Counted from the first letter of the stretch, positions 1 through 8,016 are shown. The stretch: DNA of 64,000 nt from Hydrogenophaga sp. (GCA_011391495.1 JAABQK010000009.1:1-64000); one strand, 5' to 3'. The notes: generated by a model not told the origin, from the sequence alone. Made by a program: numbers and translations.

Positions 1-327
1 CGCAAGGCGGATGTGATGACCCAGTTTCACCAGGACTACACAACCCTGAAGACCCGCTGGGGCGGCTATGCGGGCTTTGATGCCTGGGTGGTGCGCGCCA
101 ACAACGCCAGCTTCGGCGCGCAGGCGGCCTACGACGATCTGGTGCCAGGCTTTGTGGCCTTGTTTGAGCGCGAAGGTCGGGACTTCAACCGGTTTTATGA
201 TGCGGTGCGCGCGCTCTCGGAGCAGCCTCGCGCGGAACGACAGGCCACCTTGCGCCAGCTGGCACCCACAGCCGATACGGCCCTCGCGGGCCGTCCTTCG
301 GCAGCGGCGCCGCTCACGCGCCCTTGA
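1..327 (+). CDS. Putative zinc aminopeptidase (COG4324-like), C-terminal part
   Basis: The reading frame is open at the left edge, so this is only the last 108 codons of a gene that begins outside the window. The segment NNASFGAQAAYDDLVPGF followed by a Phe/Tyr-rich helix resembles the C-terminal end of the predicted aminopeptidases of COG4324, a family of periplasmic or membrane-anchored putative metalloproteases. The zinc-binding HExxH region would lie upstream and cannot be checked. The gene is followed by the PHA-system gene 32 bases downstream on the same strand. The family call rests on the C-terminal motif alone. Confidence 0.6.
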   Translation, partial: RKADVMTQFHQDYTTLKTRWGGYAGFDAWVVRANNASFGAQAAYDDLVPGFVALFEREGRDFNRFYDAVRALSEQPRAERQATLRQLAPTADTALAGRPSAAAPLTRP

Positions 328-358
328 TGGCCCCATCCAACGGAACACCGCAACGCCC

Positions 359-676
359 ATGGCCAACATCCACATCCGACGCAACCACCATCTGGGCCTC
401 AGCGGCGCACGCAAGATCGCCTGGAAATGGGCCGAACAGGCCGAATCCGAATTCGGCATGAGCTGCACCTACGAAGAGGGCGGCGACTGCGATGAAGTCG
501 GCTTCACACGATCGGGCGTCGACGGCAAGCTGACCGTATCTGAGGATCACTTCGAACTCGACGCGAAGCTGGGCTTTCTGCTCGGGGCATTCAAAGACCG
601 CATCGAGGACGAGATCGTGAAAAATCTCGACGAACTGCTGGCGTCGGCCAAGCCTGCCGCGCGCAGGAAGAAATAG
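359..676 (+). CDS. Polyhydroxyalkanoic acid system family protein
   Basis: This 105-residue protein matches the small PHA-system family (PHA_gran_rgn type), whose members are encoded in PHA-producing proteobacteria and are thought to act at storage granules. Visible family features are the N-terminal IHIRRNHHLGLSGAR block, the KWAEQAESEFGM helix, the CTYEEG strand, and FELDAKLGFLLGAFK near residues 60-75, followed by an IEDEIVKNLDELL helix and a basic tail. I chose the ATG at 359 because the homologous N terminus begins there; the longer open frame upstream overlaps the preceding gene. Its 3' end converges with that of the acyl-CoA-binding protein gene. The exact biochemical role is unknown. 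Confidence 0.82.
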   Translation: MANIHIRRNHHLGLSGARKIAWKWAEQAESEFGMSCTYEEGGDCDEVGFTRSGVDGKLTVSEDHFELDAKLGFLLGAFKDRIEDEIVKNLDELLASAKPAARRKK

Positions 677-718
677 GCAGAAGACCCGCAGCACCAGAGC
701 GCGGGCCAAGCAGCGGCA

Positions 719-973
719 TCAGCTCAGGGACTCGATCAGGTCCACGTATTGCTGCATCGCCGCTTCCGACGCGGTGCCTTTCAGGCTGTTCCACGCGTCC
801 CATTTGGCGCGCCCCACCATGTCGCTGAAGCCCGGTTTTTTATCGGCGTTGTCGCCTGCGGTGGCCTGCTTGTACAGTGCATACAGTTTCAGCAGGGTGG
901 CGTTGTCCGGCCGCTCGCTGAGGTTCTTCGAGTTGGCCACAGCGGCTTCGAAACGGCTTTTGAGATCGGACAT
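719..973 (-). CDS. Acyl-CoA-binding protein (ACBP)
   Basis: This 84-residue protein has the compact four-helix ACBP fold signature: LKSRFEAAVANSKNLSERPDN, then LLKLYALYKQATAGDN, and KWDAWNSLKGTASEAAMQQYVDLI at the C terminus. The YALYKQA and KWDAW motifs carry the residues that bind the CoA moiety in the family. ACBPs buffer and deliver long-chain acyl-CoA esters in the cytosol. The start at 973 fits the family N terminus MSDLKSRF. The gene diverges from the wax ester synthase/DGAT gene, whose substrate is acyl-CoA, so a shared role in neutral-lipid metabolism is plausible (inference). Confidence 0.93.
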   Translation of the reverse strand: MSDLKSRFEAAVANSKNLSERPDNATLLKLYALYKQATAGDNADKKPGFSDMVGRAKWDAWNSLKGTASEAAMQQYVDLIESLS

Positions 974-1032
974 GCAGGGACTCCTGTCGTTGGTCAAGGG
1001 ACCCTGGCGCACGCGAAAATCCGCTACGGCTA

Positions 1033-1067
1033 TCAGGGCAGCCCCGGTATCTTACGGGCTGCCCTGA
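1033..1067. promoter_or_regulatory. 12-bp perfect inverted repeat between divergent ACBP and WS/DGAT genes
   Basis: Arms TCAGGGCAGCCC (1033-1044) and GGGCTGCCCTGA (1056-1067) are perfect inverted repeats separated by 11 bases. The element lies 60 bases before the ACBP start and 89 bases before the WS/DGAT start. It could be an operator or a transcribed hairpin. There is no T-run, so it does not look like an intrinsic terminator. Confidence 0.5.
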
Positions 1068-1155
1068 CGGCAAAATAGACCGGAATACCCACAACAAGCC
1101 ACGCCCCTGCCTGCCGCCCGGTGGAGCAACAAGGTCACCGGCCACAGGAGATGAC

Positions 1156-2733
1156 ATGGTCACGCGCATTGCCCCAGCCCCCCCCCGCGCATCAGCGGCC
1201 CGCTCGCCCGCGGGGCAGGCACGGCCCCGAAAGAGACCGGCCGCACGCGCCACACCGAGCCCCACACCATCACTCACCCGTGCGCTGGGTCTCGACGGCG
1301 AGCGCATGAGCAAGGTCGATACCGCCTGGCTGCGGATGGACTCGGAGTCCAATCTGATGATGATCGTGGGCGTGTGGATCTTGCGGCCCGGCATCACCCA
1401 TGCGGCGCTGCGCGAGCGGGTGCGCGAACGCATGCTGCCCTACCGCCGCTTTGTCCAGAGCGCGCGCCAGGATGCCACCGGGGCACACTGGCTCGACGAT
1501 CCCGATTTCCGCCTGGAGCGCCACGTGGTCCCCCACACCCTGGAGCGACGGCGCGGGCAAAGTGAGCGCGCCGCACTGCAGGAGCGTGTCGCCGATCTCG
1601 CCATGCAGCCACTGGACCCAGAACATCCCCTGTGGAGATTCGAGCTGGTCGAACGGTACGACGGCGGCTCGGCCATGATCGCGCGCATCCACCACTGCAT
1701 CGCCGACGGCATCGCCCTCATCAGCGTCATGATGAGCCTGGTGGACGGCGGTGCGCCGCCACCCCGCCGCACACCGCCCAAGGCGGAGAAGAACGGCATG
1801 GACGCGGCAGAGGACTGGGTGGCCGATACGCTGATCCGGCCACTGGGCGATCTCACGGCGCGCGCGCTGGAAGTGGCTGGCGGCAGCGCAGCCAGGTCTT
1901 TCGCCCTGCTGGCAGCGCCCCAACAGGGCCTGAGCGACACGTTGGGGCAGGCGGCGGACATCGCTCGCATGGGTGGCCAGCTCGCCAGCGACCTGGCGGC
2001 ACTGGCGCTCATGCCCGACGACTCGCCCACCCGCCTCAAGGGCCAGCCGGGGAAAACCAAGCGGGTCGCCTGGTGCGAGCCGATTCCGCTGGATGAGGTC
2101 AAGGCCATTGGCAAGGCACTGAACTGCTCGGTCAACGATGTGCTGCTCAGCTGCGTGGCGGGCGCCATCGGCGCCTACCTGAGACATCTCGGTGACGAGC
2201 CCACAGGCCAGGAAATCCGTGCCATGGTGCCGATCAACCTGCGATCGAGGGAAGACGCCTGGAAGCTGGGCAACCGCTTTGGGCTGGTACCGCTGGTGCT
2301 GCCCATCGGAACGGACAACCCCATTGAGCGCGTGTTCGCCGTGCGGGCACGCATGAACAGCCTCAAGGGCAGCCTGCAGCCATTGCTGACCTATGGCCTG
2401 CTCTCGGTGGCCGGGCTGCTGGTGAAGCCGGCGCAGGATGCGCTGCTCGGCCTGTTTGGCCGCAAGACCACGGCGGTGATGACCAACCTGCCCGGTCCGG
2501 CCCAGAAACTGCAGCTGTGTGGCGCCACGCTGGAGCAGTCCATGTTCTGGGTGCCGCAGACCGGCACGGTGGGGCTGGGCGTGTCGATCCTCAGCTACGG
2601 TGGCGGCGTGCAGTTCGGGGTGATCTCCGACACCACGCTGTGCCCGGATCCGCAACAGATCATCGACCAGTTCGAACCGGAGTTCAAGAAGCTGCTGACC
2701 CTCACCTTGATGCTGCCTTGGGGTGAGCGGTAG
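1156..2733 (+). CDS. Wax ester synthase/acyl-CoA:diacylglycerol acyltransferase (WS/DGAT)
   Basis: The 525-residue protein carries the WS/DGAT active-site motif HHxxxDG as HHCIADG at residues 179-185, in which the second His is the catalytic base for acyl transfer from acyl-CoA to fatty alcohol or diacylglycerol. The family opening SKVDTAWLRMDSESNLM lies at residues 52-68. Other family blocks are NDVLLSCVAGAIGAYL and MVPINLRS (middle) and TAVMTNLPGP (C-terminal domain). The ATG at 1156 has a good AGGAG ribosome site and gives a Pro/Arg/Ala-rich 50-residue extension absent from most homologues. An alternative start at 1306 gives the usual N terminus. The product makes wax esters or triacylglycerol; the neighbouring ACBP and PHA protein support a storage-lipid context. 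Confidence 0.9.
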   Translation: MVTRIAPAPPRASAARSPAGQARPRKRPAARATPSPTPSLTRALGLDGERMSKVDTAWLRMDSESNLMMIVGVWILRPGITHAALRERVRERMLPYRRFVQSARQDATGAHWLDDPDFRLERHVVPHTLERRRGQSERAALQERVADLAMQPLDPEHPLWRFELVERYDGGSAMIARIHHCIADGIALISVMMSLVDGGAPPPRRTPPKAEKNGMDAAEDWVADTLIRPLGDLTARALEVAGGSAARSFALLAAPQQGLSDTLGQAADIARMGGQLASDLAALALMPDDSPTRLKGQPGKTKRVAWCEPIPLDEVKAIGKALNCSVNDVLLSCVAGAIGAYLRHLGDEPTGQEIRAMVPINLRSREDAWKLGNRFGLVPLVLPIGTDNPIERVFAVRARMNSLKGSLQPLLTYGLLSVAGLLVKPAQDALLGLFGRKTTAVMTNLPGPAQKLQLCGATLEQSMFWVPQTGTVGLGVSILSYGGGVQFGVISDTTLCPDPQQIIDQFEPEFKKLLTLTLMLPWGER

Positions 2734-2793
2734 AGCACCCCGGCTCTGCCACCAGACGCCCCGACCGGCTCCTGCTGCAGGGCCGGTACGGCA

Positions 2794-3564
2794 TCAGGCC
2801 GGGATCAGGCGGCGCTCGGCGATTTCCAGCAGGCCATCAAAGATCAGGCTGTCCACCAGTTCAACCTGGGTGGACATGCTGGGCGCCATCTTCCAGCCCG
2901 CACCACCGGTCATGAAAACCGCCGGCGCTTCGCCACAGTGACGCTGCAGGTTGTCCACCATGCGCTGCACCGCACCGGCGATGGCGAAGGTGCCACCGCT
3001 GGTGAGCGCGTCGCTGGTGTTGGTGGGAAAGTCGCGCACCTCGCCGGTGGGCACATGCAGGCCGGCCGTGCCCGACTCCAGCGCGCGCAACATGATGCCG
3101 TGCCCGGGCAAGATGATGCCCCCCAGAAAGCGGCCCTCCGCATCAATGGCCTCCACCGTCACCGCCGTTCCCACCATCACCACCACACAGGGTTTCGCCG
3201 GACCCTGTGTCAGCAGCCGCTGGCGCGCGCCGATCATGGCAACCCAGCGGTCCGAGCCCAAGCGGGCCGGATGGTCGTAGCCATTGGTCACACCGGCTTC
3301 GAAACTGCTGGAGACCACCCACTGCGGGCTCACGTCCCAAAGTTCCAGCTGCTCCTGCACCCGCCGCTTGACCGCATCGCCAGCCACCACACACCCCAGC
3401 ACCCAGCGCGGAGCGGGCAACTGGCTCCAGTCGCCCTCGGCCAGTTTCTCGATGTTTTCCAGGAACTGCGCGCCCTGCGCCAGCAGGCGCGCACCGGCGC
3501 ACGGTGTGTCATAAAGAGCCCATTTCAGGCGGGTGTTGCCAACGTCCAGGGCCAGAAAAGTCAT
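2794..3564 (-). CDS. coaX: Type III pantothenate kinase
   Basis: CoaX phosphorylates pantothenate, the first step of coenzyme A synthesis, and belongs to the ASKHA fold. The 256-residue product starts with [17 protein letters not shown]; the D7-V-G-N-T phosphate loop is diagnostic. GSDRW (residues 103-107) and [11 protein letters not shown] (131-141) are the pantothenate and second nucleotide motifs, and GGIILPG follows at about 149. Length is typical. The gene is on the strand opposite to WS/DGAT and appears to stand alone; birA, its common partner in Burkholderiales, is not in the window. Confidence 0.95.
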   Translation of the reverse strand: MTFLALDVGNTRLKWALYDTPCAGARLLAQGAQFLENIEKLAEGDWSQLPAPRWVLGCVVAGDAVKRRVQEQLELWDVSPQWVVSSSFEAGVTNGYDHPARLGSDRWVAMIGARQRLLTQGPAKPCVVVMVGTAVTVEAIDAEGRFLGGIILPGHGIMLRALESGTAGLHVPTGEVRDFPTNTSDALTSGGTFAIAGAVQRMVDNLQRHCGEAPAVFMTGGAGWKMAPSMSTQVELVDSLIFDGLLEIAERRLIPA

Positions 3565-3642
3565 GCGCGCATTATGACCAAGGCTGCCAGCGGGTCCTGC
3601 GGCAGCGCAGCACCACCCTCCCGCTGCCAGCGAGCAATGGGG

Positions 3643-4311
3643 TCAGATCAGGCCGATCCAGCAAGCGCGCTGCACGGCCGCCAGCTTGTTGTCGGTCTGC
3701 AGCTTGGTCATGGCATTCGCCAGGTGGTAATTCACCGTGCGCTCGGAACAGTCCATGCGCGCGGCGGTTTCTCGTGCCGTCAGGCCTTCAAACGCCAAGT
3801 TCAGGCTTTCCTGCTCGCGCGGGCTCAGGCTGATGCGCTGCTCCGCGATCGCACGCCGCAGCATGGGCCAGATATTGAAGGCCGACCAGGCCAGCGCCGC
3901 GGCTTCCGCGCGATCGGCAAAAACACGCGGGCTGAACATGAAACACTCAAAGGCCCGACCGGCGGGCAGACTGAAGGCCACACGCACCAGGGTCTGATGA
4001 CCGTGGGCCAACCACAGGCGCCGCCAGCGACTGGCGTGTTCAAGAGATGACCTGGAGATGTCCTGCCAGGCAACCAGGGGGGCGTCGCTGTCACGCCAGC
4101 TAGCGCCGAAGTCCTGGCTTTCAGCGAGCGCCTGCGCGGCACCGAGCAGACGCGGGGGGTGGACCGCGAGCACTTCACGGTCATCCCGCCCGCCAAAAGG
4201 ATTCGGACCGAGCACCAGCACGGACTCCACGCCCTGCTCGCGCAGCGCACAGATCCAGTCGGCCAGCAGGGCATCAACACCTATATTGTCAAAGTTGACA
4301 GGCAAGGTCAT
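3643..4311 (-). CDS. LuxR-type regulator with N-terminal signal-binding-like domain
   Basis: The 222-residue protein has the two-domain layout of quorum-sensing LuxR regulators: about 155 N-terminal residues of alpha/beta type, then a GerE helix-turn-helix (LSPREQESLNLAF, GLTARETAARM, SERTVNYHLANAM) at about residues 162-212. There is no receiver aspartate, so it is not a NarL-type response regulator. The acyl-homoserine-lactone pocket pattern of the family (Trp/Tyr pair and Asp-Pro) is not evident; DSDAPLVAW may be a remnant. The ligand is therefore uncertain. No luxI is present in the window. I chose the ATG at 4311; an in-frame TTG at 4338 lacks a ribosome site. The gene diverges from the CqsS-like kinase gene and is the best candidate to bind the lux box before cqsA. 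Confidence 0.8.
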   Translation of the reverse strand: MTLPVNFDNIGVDALLADWICALREQGVESVLVLGPNPFGGRDDREVLAVHPPRLLGAAQALAESQDFGASWRDSDAPLVAWQDISRSSLEHASRWRRLWLAHGHQTLVRVAFSLPAGRAFECFMFSPRVFADRAEAAALAWSAFNIWPMLRRAIAEQRISLSPREQESLNLAFEGLTARETAARMDCSERTVNYHLANAMTKLQTDNKLAAVQRACWIGLI

Positions 4312-4321
4312 GGTCGTCGCG

Positions 4322-4373
4322 CCCTGATGCAGGGACAATTGGCGACTGCGGACCTACAACCCCTGCAAGTTGT
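4322..4373. promoter_or_regulatory. Two palindromes in the luxR/cqsS divergent promoter region
   Basis: CCCTGATGCAGGG (4322-4334) is a 13-bp palindrome lying 11 bases before the luxR start. ACAAC-N8-GTTGT (4356-4373) is an 18-bp dyad lying 28 bases before the kinase start. Neither has lux-box spacing. They are plausible operator sites for autoregulation, but this is inferred from position and symmetry only. Confidence 0.4.
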
Positions 4374-4400
4374 GCGCGTCGTTGCTGAAAGGAGTACATA

Positions 4401-5705
4401 TTGCCCTGGGACCGTTTGTGGCTTCACACCTCCAAAGCATTGCTTCGGCGATGGTTGCTGGAGGAGGTGATCCACGCTCCCCTGGAGCCTATTTTGCACC
4501 CATCGGCGACGAGACTGCGGTGGGCCGGGCTGTCGATCGTCGCTGGGAACCTGCTGTTCTACGCCATCTGGTCACAGCTGTTGCTTCAACCCTACGAAAG
4601 CCTGCCCATTCGGCTGTTGATGGCGGGACTGGGTCTGCTCTTCTTTGCCCCGTTCATGACCAGGGACTGCGGCTCGCAGCAAAACGGCTGGATCTTTTCG
4701 GCCGTGTGCTGGCTGACCATGCCCATGTTCTTCTTCTGGATGTACTGGATGAACGAGGGCAACCCCGTCTGGCTGGCCAGTGTGAGCGCGATGCTCCTGA
4801 TCTACTACCACCTGACGGACTGGCGACTGGCAACCCTCGGCGCCAGTGCCGCGATCCTGGTGAGCTGGCCTCTGGCCCACAGTGGCCTGGGGCCCGCCGT
4901 GACCTCGTCATCCATCCCGATGGAGAACAGCGTCGTGATCGGATTTGCCTGGGCTGCCGGATTTTTGCTGGGGTTCTCCAGCGCCAATCTGCGGCGTACC
5001 CGCCTGTTCAACACGCTGAGCACCATGGCCGTGATGGCGCACGAACTGCGAACCCCCCTGTCCACCGTCAATCTGATGGGGGATGTGCTGCGCACGCTGT
5101 CCAAGAACGACCTGCCGGAAGCCAAGCGCAAAAAATTCGAGGAGCTGGCCACCCGGCTGCAAAATCTGGTGCGCAGCATGAACCGCCAGATCGACACCCA
5201 GATATCCAACGCCCAGCTGCTGCGCCTGCCACGCGAACAATTGCCGGTCATGGCAGCCGAGCTGGTGCAGGACGTCGTGAGCAACTACCCCTACCGATCC
5301 ACTCGGGAACGGGGCTGCGTGCGGGTCCACATCCAGCAGGATTTCTGTTTCCTGGGGTCCCGTCTGCTGTTCGGGCAGGTACTGACCAATCTGCTCAAAA
5401 ATGCCCTGCATTCGCTGGCCTCCGCCAGCAACGCACCCACCCCTGGCGATCTGCGTGTCGATGTCGGGGTGCACCGAGGAAAGGGGCGCATCGCGGTGTC
5501 GGACGACGGCATCGGCATCCCTCACGGGCAGCAGCACCGGATCTTTGAACCCTTTTTTTCCACCCAGGCCGGCGCGGGCCATGGTCTGGGCCTGACCTTC
5601 TGCAAAAACGTGGTGGAAGCAGCCCATGGAACGATCAGCGTGCACTCGGAACCCGGACTGGGCGCCGTCTTCATGATCGACCTCCCCCTCAACAAGAGCT
5701 CCTGA
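4401..5705 (+). CDS. cqsS: CqsS/LqsS-like membrane sensor histidine kinase
   Basis: This 434-residue kinase senses a signal through a six-helix membrane domain (residues ~38-195). It carries CqsS-like signatures there: LQPYESLPIRLL (62-73) and MPMFFFWMYWMNEGN (107-121). The cytoplasmic part has the H box MAHELRTPLS with phospho-accepting H214, the N box TNLLKNAL with N334, and G boxes SDDGIGIP (367-374) and GHGLGL (393-398). Vibrio CqsS has a C-terminal receiver; here it is absent and a separate response regulator follows 27 bases downstream, as in Lqs systems. The start is TTG at 4401, supported by AAAGGAG at 4388-4394 with a six-base gap. The likely ligand is an alpha-hydroxyketone made by the cqsA-type gene 3' of the regulator (inference). 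Confidence 0.86.
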   Translation: MPWDRLWLHTSKALLRRWLLEEVIHAPLEPILHPSATRLRWAGLSIVAGNLLFYAIWSQLLLQPYESLPIRLLMAGLGLLFFAPFMTRDCGSQQNGWIFSAVCWLTMPMFFFWMYWMNEGNPVWLASVSAMLLIYYHLTDWRLATLGASAAILVSWPLAHSGLGPAVTSSSIPMENSVVIGFAWAAGFLLGFSSANLRRTRLFNTLSTMAVMAHELRTPLSTVNLMGDVLRTLSKNDLPEAKRKKFEELATRLQNLVRSMNRQIDTQISNAQLLRLPREQLPVMAAELVQDVVSNYPYRSTRERGCVRVHIQQDFCFLGSRLLFGQVLTNLLKNALHSLASASNAPTPGDLRVDVGVHRGKGRIAVSDDGIGIPHGQQHRIFEPFFSTQAGAGHGLGLTFCKNVVEAAHGTISVHSEPGLGAVFMIDLPLNKSS

Positions 5706-5731
5706 GGCTGTCGCACCCGACCGATTCCCTG

Positions 5732-6718
5732 ATGGCACTGACGATTTCACTGTTCCAGCGACCTGGTAGCATCCTGTTTCTCGACGACGATCCTGAATAC
5801 TTGGACATGCTGGGCATGGTCATCCCCGCGCATTGGCAAGTGGAGCTCTACTCCCGCCCGTCCGGTTTTTCCGAGCGCATGCACCAGGAGCCCGCCCACT
5901 GGGAAGCCGACGCTGCACTGCAGCTGCAGATGATCGATCGCTGGCGCCATGGGCAGCCCCTGATACCGCAGGTCCTGCGGTACTGGGCGACGCAGCCCTC
6001 TCGTTACCAGCTGGCCAAGACCTGTGTGGTGGACTACGCCATGCCCGGTACCAACGGCCTGCAGGTGCTCGACACCTTGCTGGACTGGCCCGGCTCACGG
6101 GTGCTGCTGACCGGTCAGGCCGATGAACAGATTGCGGTACAGGCGTTCAACAACGGTCTGATTGACCAGTTCGTACCGAAACAGGCTTCCGACATCACCC
6201 GCCTGCTGCTGGGCGTGTTGCGAAAGCTGGCGCTCGCCGCGCACCCCCGGCTCAACACGCTGTGGCGTGCGGTGCTGCGTCCGGCGCAGCAGTCCATGCT
6301 GCAGATACCCTCGGTGGCCCAGGCCCTGCAGGCTTACACCGAAAAGCACTGGGTGGAATACGTGGTGCTGGGCGAGCCCTTTGGCCTGCTGGGGCTCGAC
6401 GCCGAAGGCCGGTGCCACTGGCTGCAACTCGAGCCCACCGCCCAGCTCGGTGACCTGGCGGAGCTGGCCGCTTCGGCCGGGCTGGGCCTTGATGTGGTGC
6501 GCGCCATCGAATCGGGCCGGCGGCTCCCGGCGGTGGAACTGCACCAGCAGCTGGGGCTGCGTGGCCCAGTGCGTACGTCGCCCACACTGTCGATGGGTGA
6601 CGACGGCACGCTGCGTGCCGCCGTCTTCACCCTCGAAACCGCCGAGCTTCCGGCTCCGATCTACGCCTACCGGCACTTCCTGGAAGCCAAGGGCGGGCGC
6701 GCCATTCACGACGAATGA
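5732..6718 (+). CDS. Response regulator with insertion in the receiver and unknown output region
   Basis: The 328-residue protein begins with ILFLDDD (acidic residues 18-20) and carries the phospho-acceptor D101 in VVDYAMPGTNG, the switch threonine T127 in LLTGQAD and K150 in FVPKQ, a full receiver active site. About 50 extra residues (roughly 45-95, containing several Trp and His) separate the first acidic cluster from D101, whereas normal receivers have only about 35 residues there in total. The C-terminal 170 residues contain no helix-turn-helix, GGDEF or other output domain I can name. Its place directly after the kinase gene, and the LqsR/JqsR precedent, make it the partner of that kinase. 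Its 3' end overlaps that of the convergent cqsA gene by 13 bp. Confidence 0.83.
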   Translation: MALTISLFQRPGSILFLDDDPEYLDMLGMVIPAHWQVELYSRPSGFSERMHQEPAHWEADAALQLQMIDRWRHGQPLIPQVLRYWATQPSRYQLAKTCVVDYAMPGTNGLQVLDTLLDWPGSRVLLTGQADEQIAVQAFNNGLIDQFVPKQASDITRLLLGVLRKLALAAHPRLNTLWRAVLRPAQQSMLQIPSVAQALQAYTEKHWVEYVVLGEPFGLLGLDAEGRCHWLQLEPTAQLGDLAELAASAGLGLDVVRAIESGRRLPAVELHQQLGLRGPVRTSPTLSMGDDGTLRAAVFTLETAELPAPIYAYRHFLEAKGGRAIHDE

Positions 6719-7953
6719 GGCACTGCGGCCCGGGCACGCCGGGCAATCGGCCAGTCCCACGGCTTCACGATCGGGGCAATTTCGCGCGCCACGCACGCCA
6801 CATGGTCCATTTCGGCATCGGTGAGCGCAGCGTGCAGGGTCAATCGAACCAGGGTGCGGTTGCGCGTCGTGGCCGGTGCGCAAAAGACGGCGCCGAACAC
6901 GTCGCGCTCCTCCAGCCGGTCGCGCAACACCAGGGTGTCGGGCTCGGTTCCCGCTTCCAGCGCGATGATCTGCTCGGTACCCTGGTGCACGGGAAAACCC
7001 AGGTCCATGAACGACTCCCGCATGCGCCGGCTCAACCCATGCAGGCGCTGGCGCTCGGCCTCACACCCCTGGATCACATCCAGTGTCGCGCTCAGCGCTG
7101 CCACCTCGTGAGGCAGCAGGCAAGAACTGAAGATGTTGTGGTAGCTGGTGCTCAGAATGTAGTTTCGCAGGCCCGTGGGGATGTTGAAGTAGCCTGCACG
7201 CCCGGCAAAGGCCTTGGCCAGGCTGGCGGTGATGAAGTGCACGCGGCTGCTCAGGCCCAGCGCCATGCACAGGCCGGCCCCGCCCGGGCCATGGGTGCCG
7301 AGCGAATGGGATTCGTCCACCAGGATCATGCAGCGGCCCGCCTCGGCCACATCCACCACATCCACCAGCGGCGAAATGGCCCCCGTGGTGCTGTAGACCG
7401 AATCGACCACGACCAGCCCCGGGCCGTGTTTGGCGATCAGCCGCTGCAGGTGATCGATGTCGTTGTGGCGAAAGGCATGGGCCGGTGCCCCCGCGCGCCG
7501 GGCACCCTCCCACAGCGACGTGTGGGCCAGCAGGTCGATGTAGACCGGCGTCTGCGGATCGGCAATGCACTGCAGCAGGCCCACGTTGGCCGCGTACCCC
7601 GACTGGCACAAGACCCCGTCGTCCTTGCCGATCCAGCCCGCCAGCTTCTTCTCGAAAGCACGCACCGGGTGTGTTTCGAGCAAGAACGACCCCGACTGGA
7701 CGACGAATTCAGCATCGTGCCGGATCGCGGCGGTCTGCGCCTCGATGATCCGGGGGTGGCCGGTGACGGACAGGTAGTCGTTGCCGTTCAGGCGCACCGC
7801 GTCGGCGCCGGGGTCACGGCCATGGACCAGTGAGCGTCCGCCCCACAGATCGTTCCACCGGCTGATGAAATCCCGCTCGATCCGGTCGCACAGGTGGGGC
7901 GAAAAAGCAGGGTTGACCGGTGTGTTCTCGCGCGTCAGTTCAAGCATTTCCAT
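6706..7953 (-). CDS. cqsA: CqsA/LqsA-type alpha-hydroxyketone autoinducer synthase
   Basis: The 415-residue protein is a fold-type I PLP enzyme of the alpha-oxoamine synthase family. It shows NDYLSVTGHPRII (58-70), QSGSFLLETHPVRAFEKKLA (86-105), DSVYSTTGAISPL (184-196), VDESHSLGTHGPGGAGL (212-228) and the PLP lysine K247 in ASLAKAFAGRAGY. The HSLGTHGP context and the lack of 5-aminolevulinate synthase or KBL hallmarks favour the CqsA/LqsA/JqsA branch, which condenses an acyl-CoA with an amino-acid-derived substrate to make CAI-1/LAI-1-type signals. The start at 7953 has AAAGGAG seven bases upstream. It converges on the kinase/regulator pair and its promoter region carries a lux box. Confidence 0.9.
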   Translation of the reverse strand: MEMLELTRENTPVNPAFSPHLCDRIERDFISRWNDLWGGRSLVHGRDPGADAVRLNGNDYLSVTGHPRIIEAQTAAIRHDAEFVVQSGSFLLETHPVRAFEKKLAGWIGKDDGVLCQSGYAANVGLLQCIADPQTPVYIDLLAHTSLWEGARRAGAPAHAFRHNDIDHLQRLIAKHGPGLVVVDSVYSTTGAISPLVDVVDVAEAGRCMILVDESHSLGTHGPGGAGLCMALGLSSRVHFITASLAKAFAGRAGYFNIPTGLRNYILSTSYHNIFSSCLLPHEVAALSATLDVIQGCEAERQRLHGLSRRMRESFMDLGFPVHQGTEQIIALEAGTEPDTLVLRDRLEERDVFGAVFCAPATTRNRTLVRLTLHAALTDAEMDHVACVAREIAPIVKPWDWPIARRARAAVPHSS

Positions 7954-7998
7954 GGAGTTCTCCTTTAGGAAGTGAAAACCCCATTGAAAAAAGAAATC

Positions 7999-8014
7999 TG
8001 TGACCAAACGCACA
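7999..8014. promoter_or_regulatory. CRP-like dyad upstream of cqsA
   Basis: TGTGACCAAACGCACA matches the 16-bp CRP core TGTGA-N6-TCACA at nine of ten defined positions. It lies between the lux box and the cqsA start codon, centred about 54 bases before the ATG. A Crp/Vfr-type regulator could bind here; whether as activator or repressor is not clear from position. Confidence 0.45.
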
Positions 8015-8016
8015 GA

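Noticed and set aside
4287-4300. TGTCAA-AG-TTGACA palindrome near the start of the luxR gene
   Set aside because: It lies inside coding sequence after the chosen start and has neither lux-box spacing nor a second copy; chance is a sufficient explanation.
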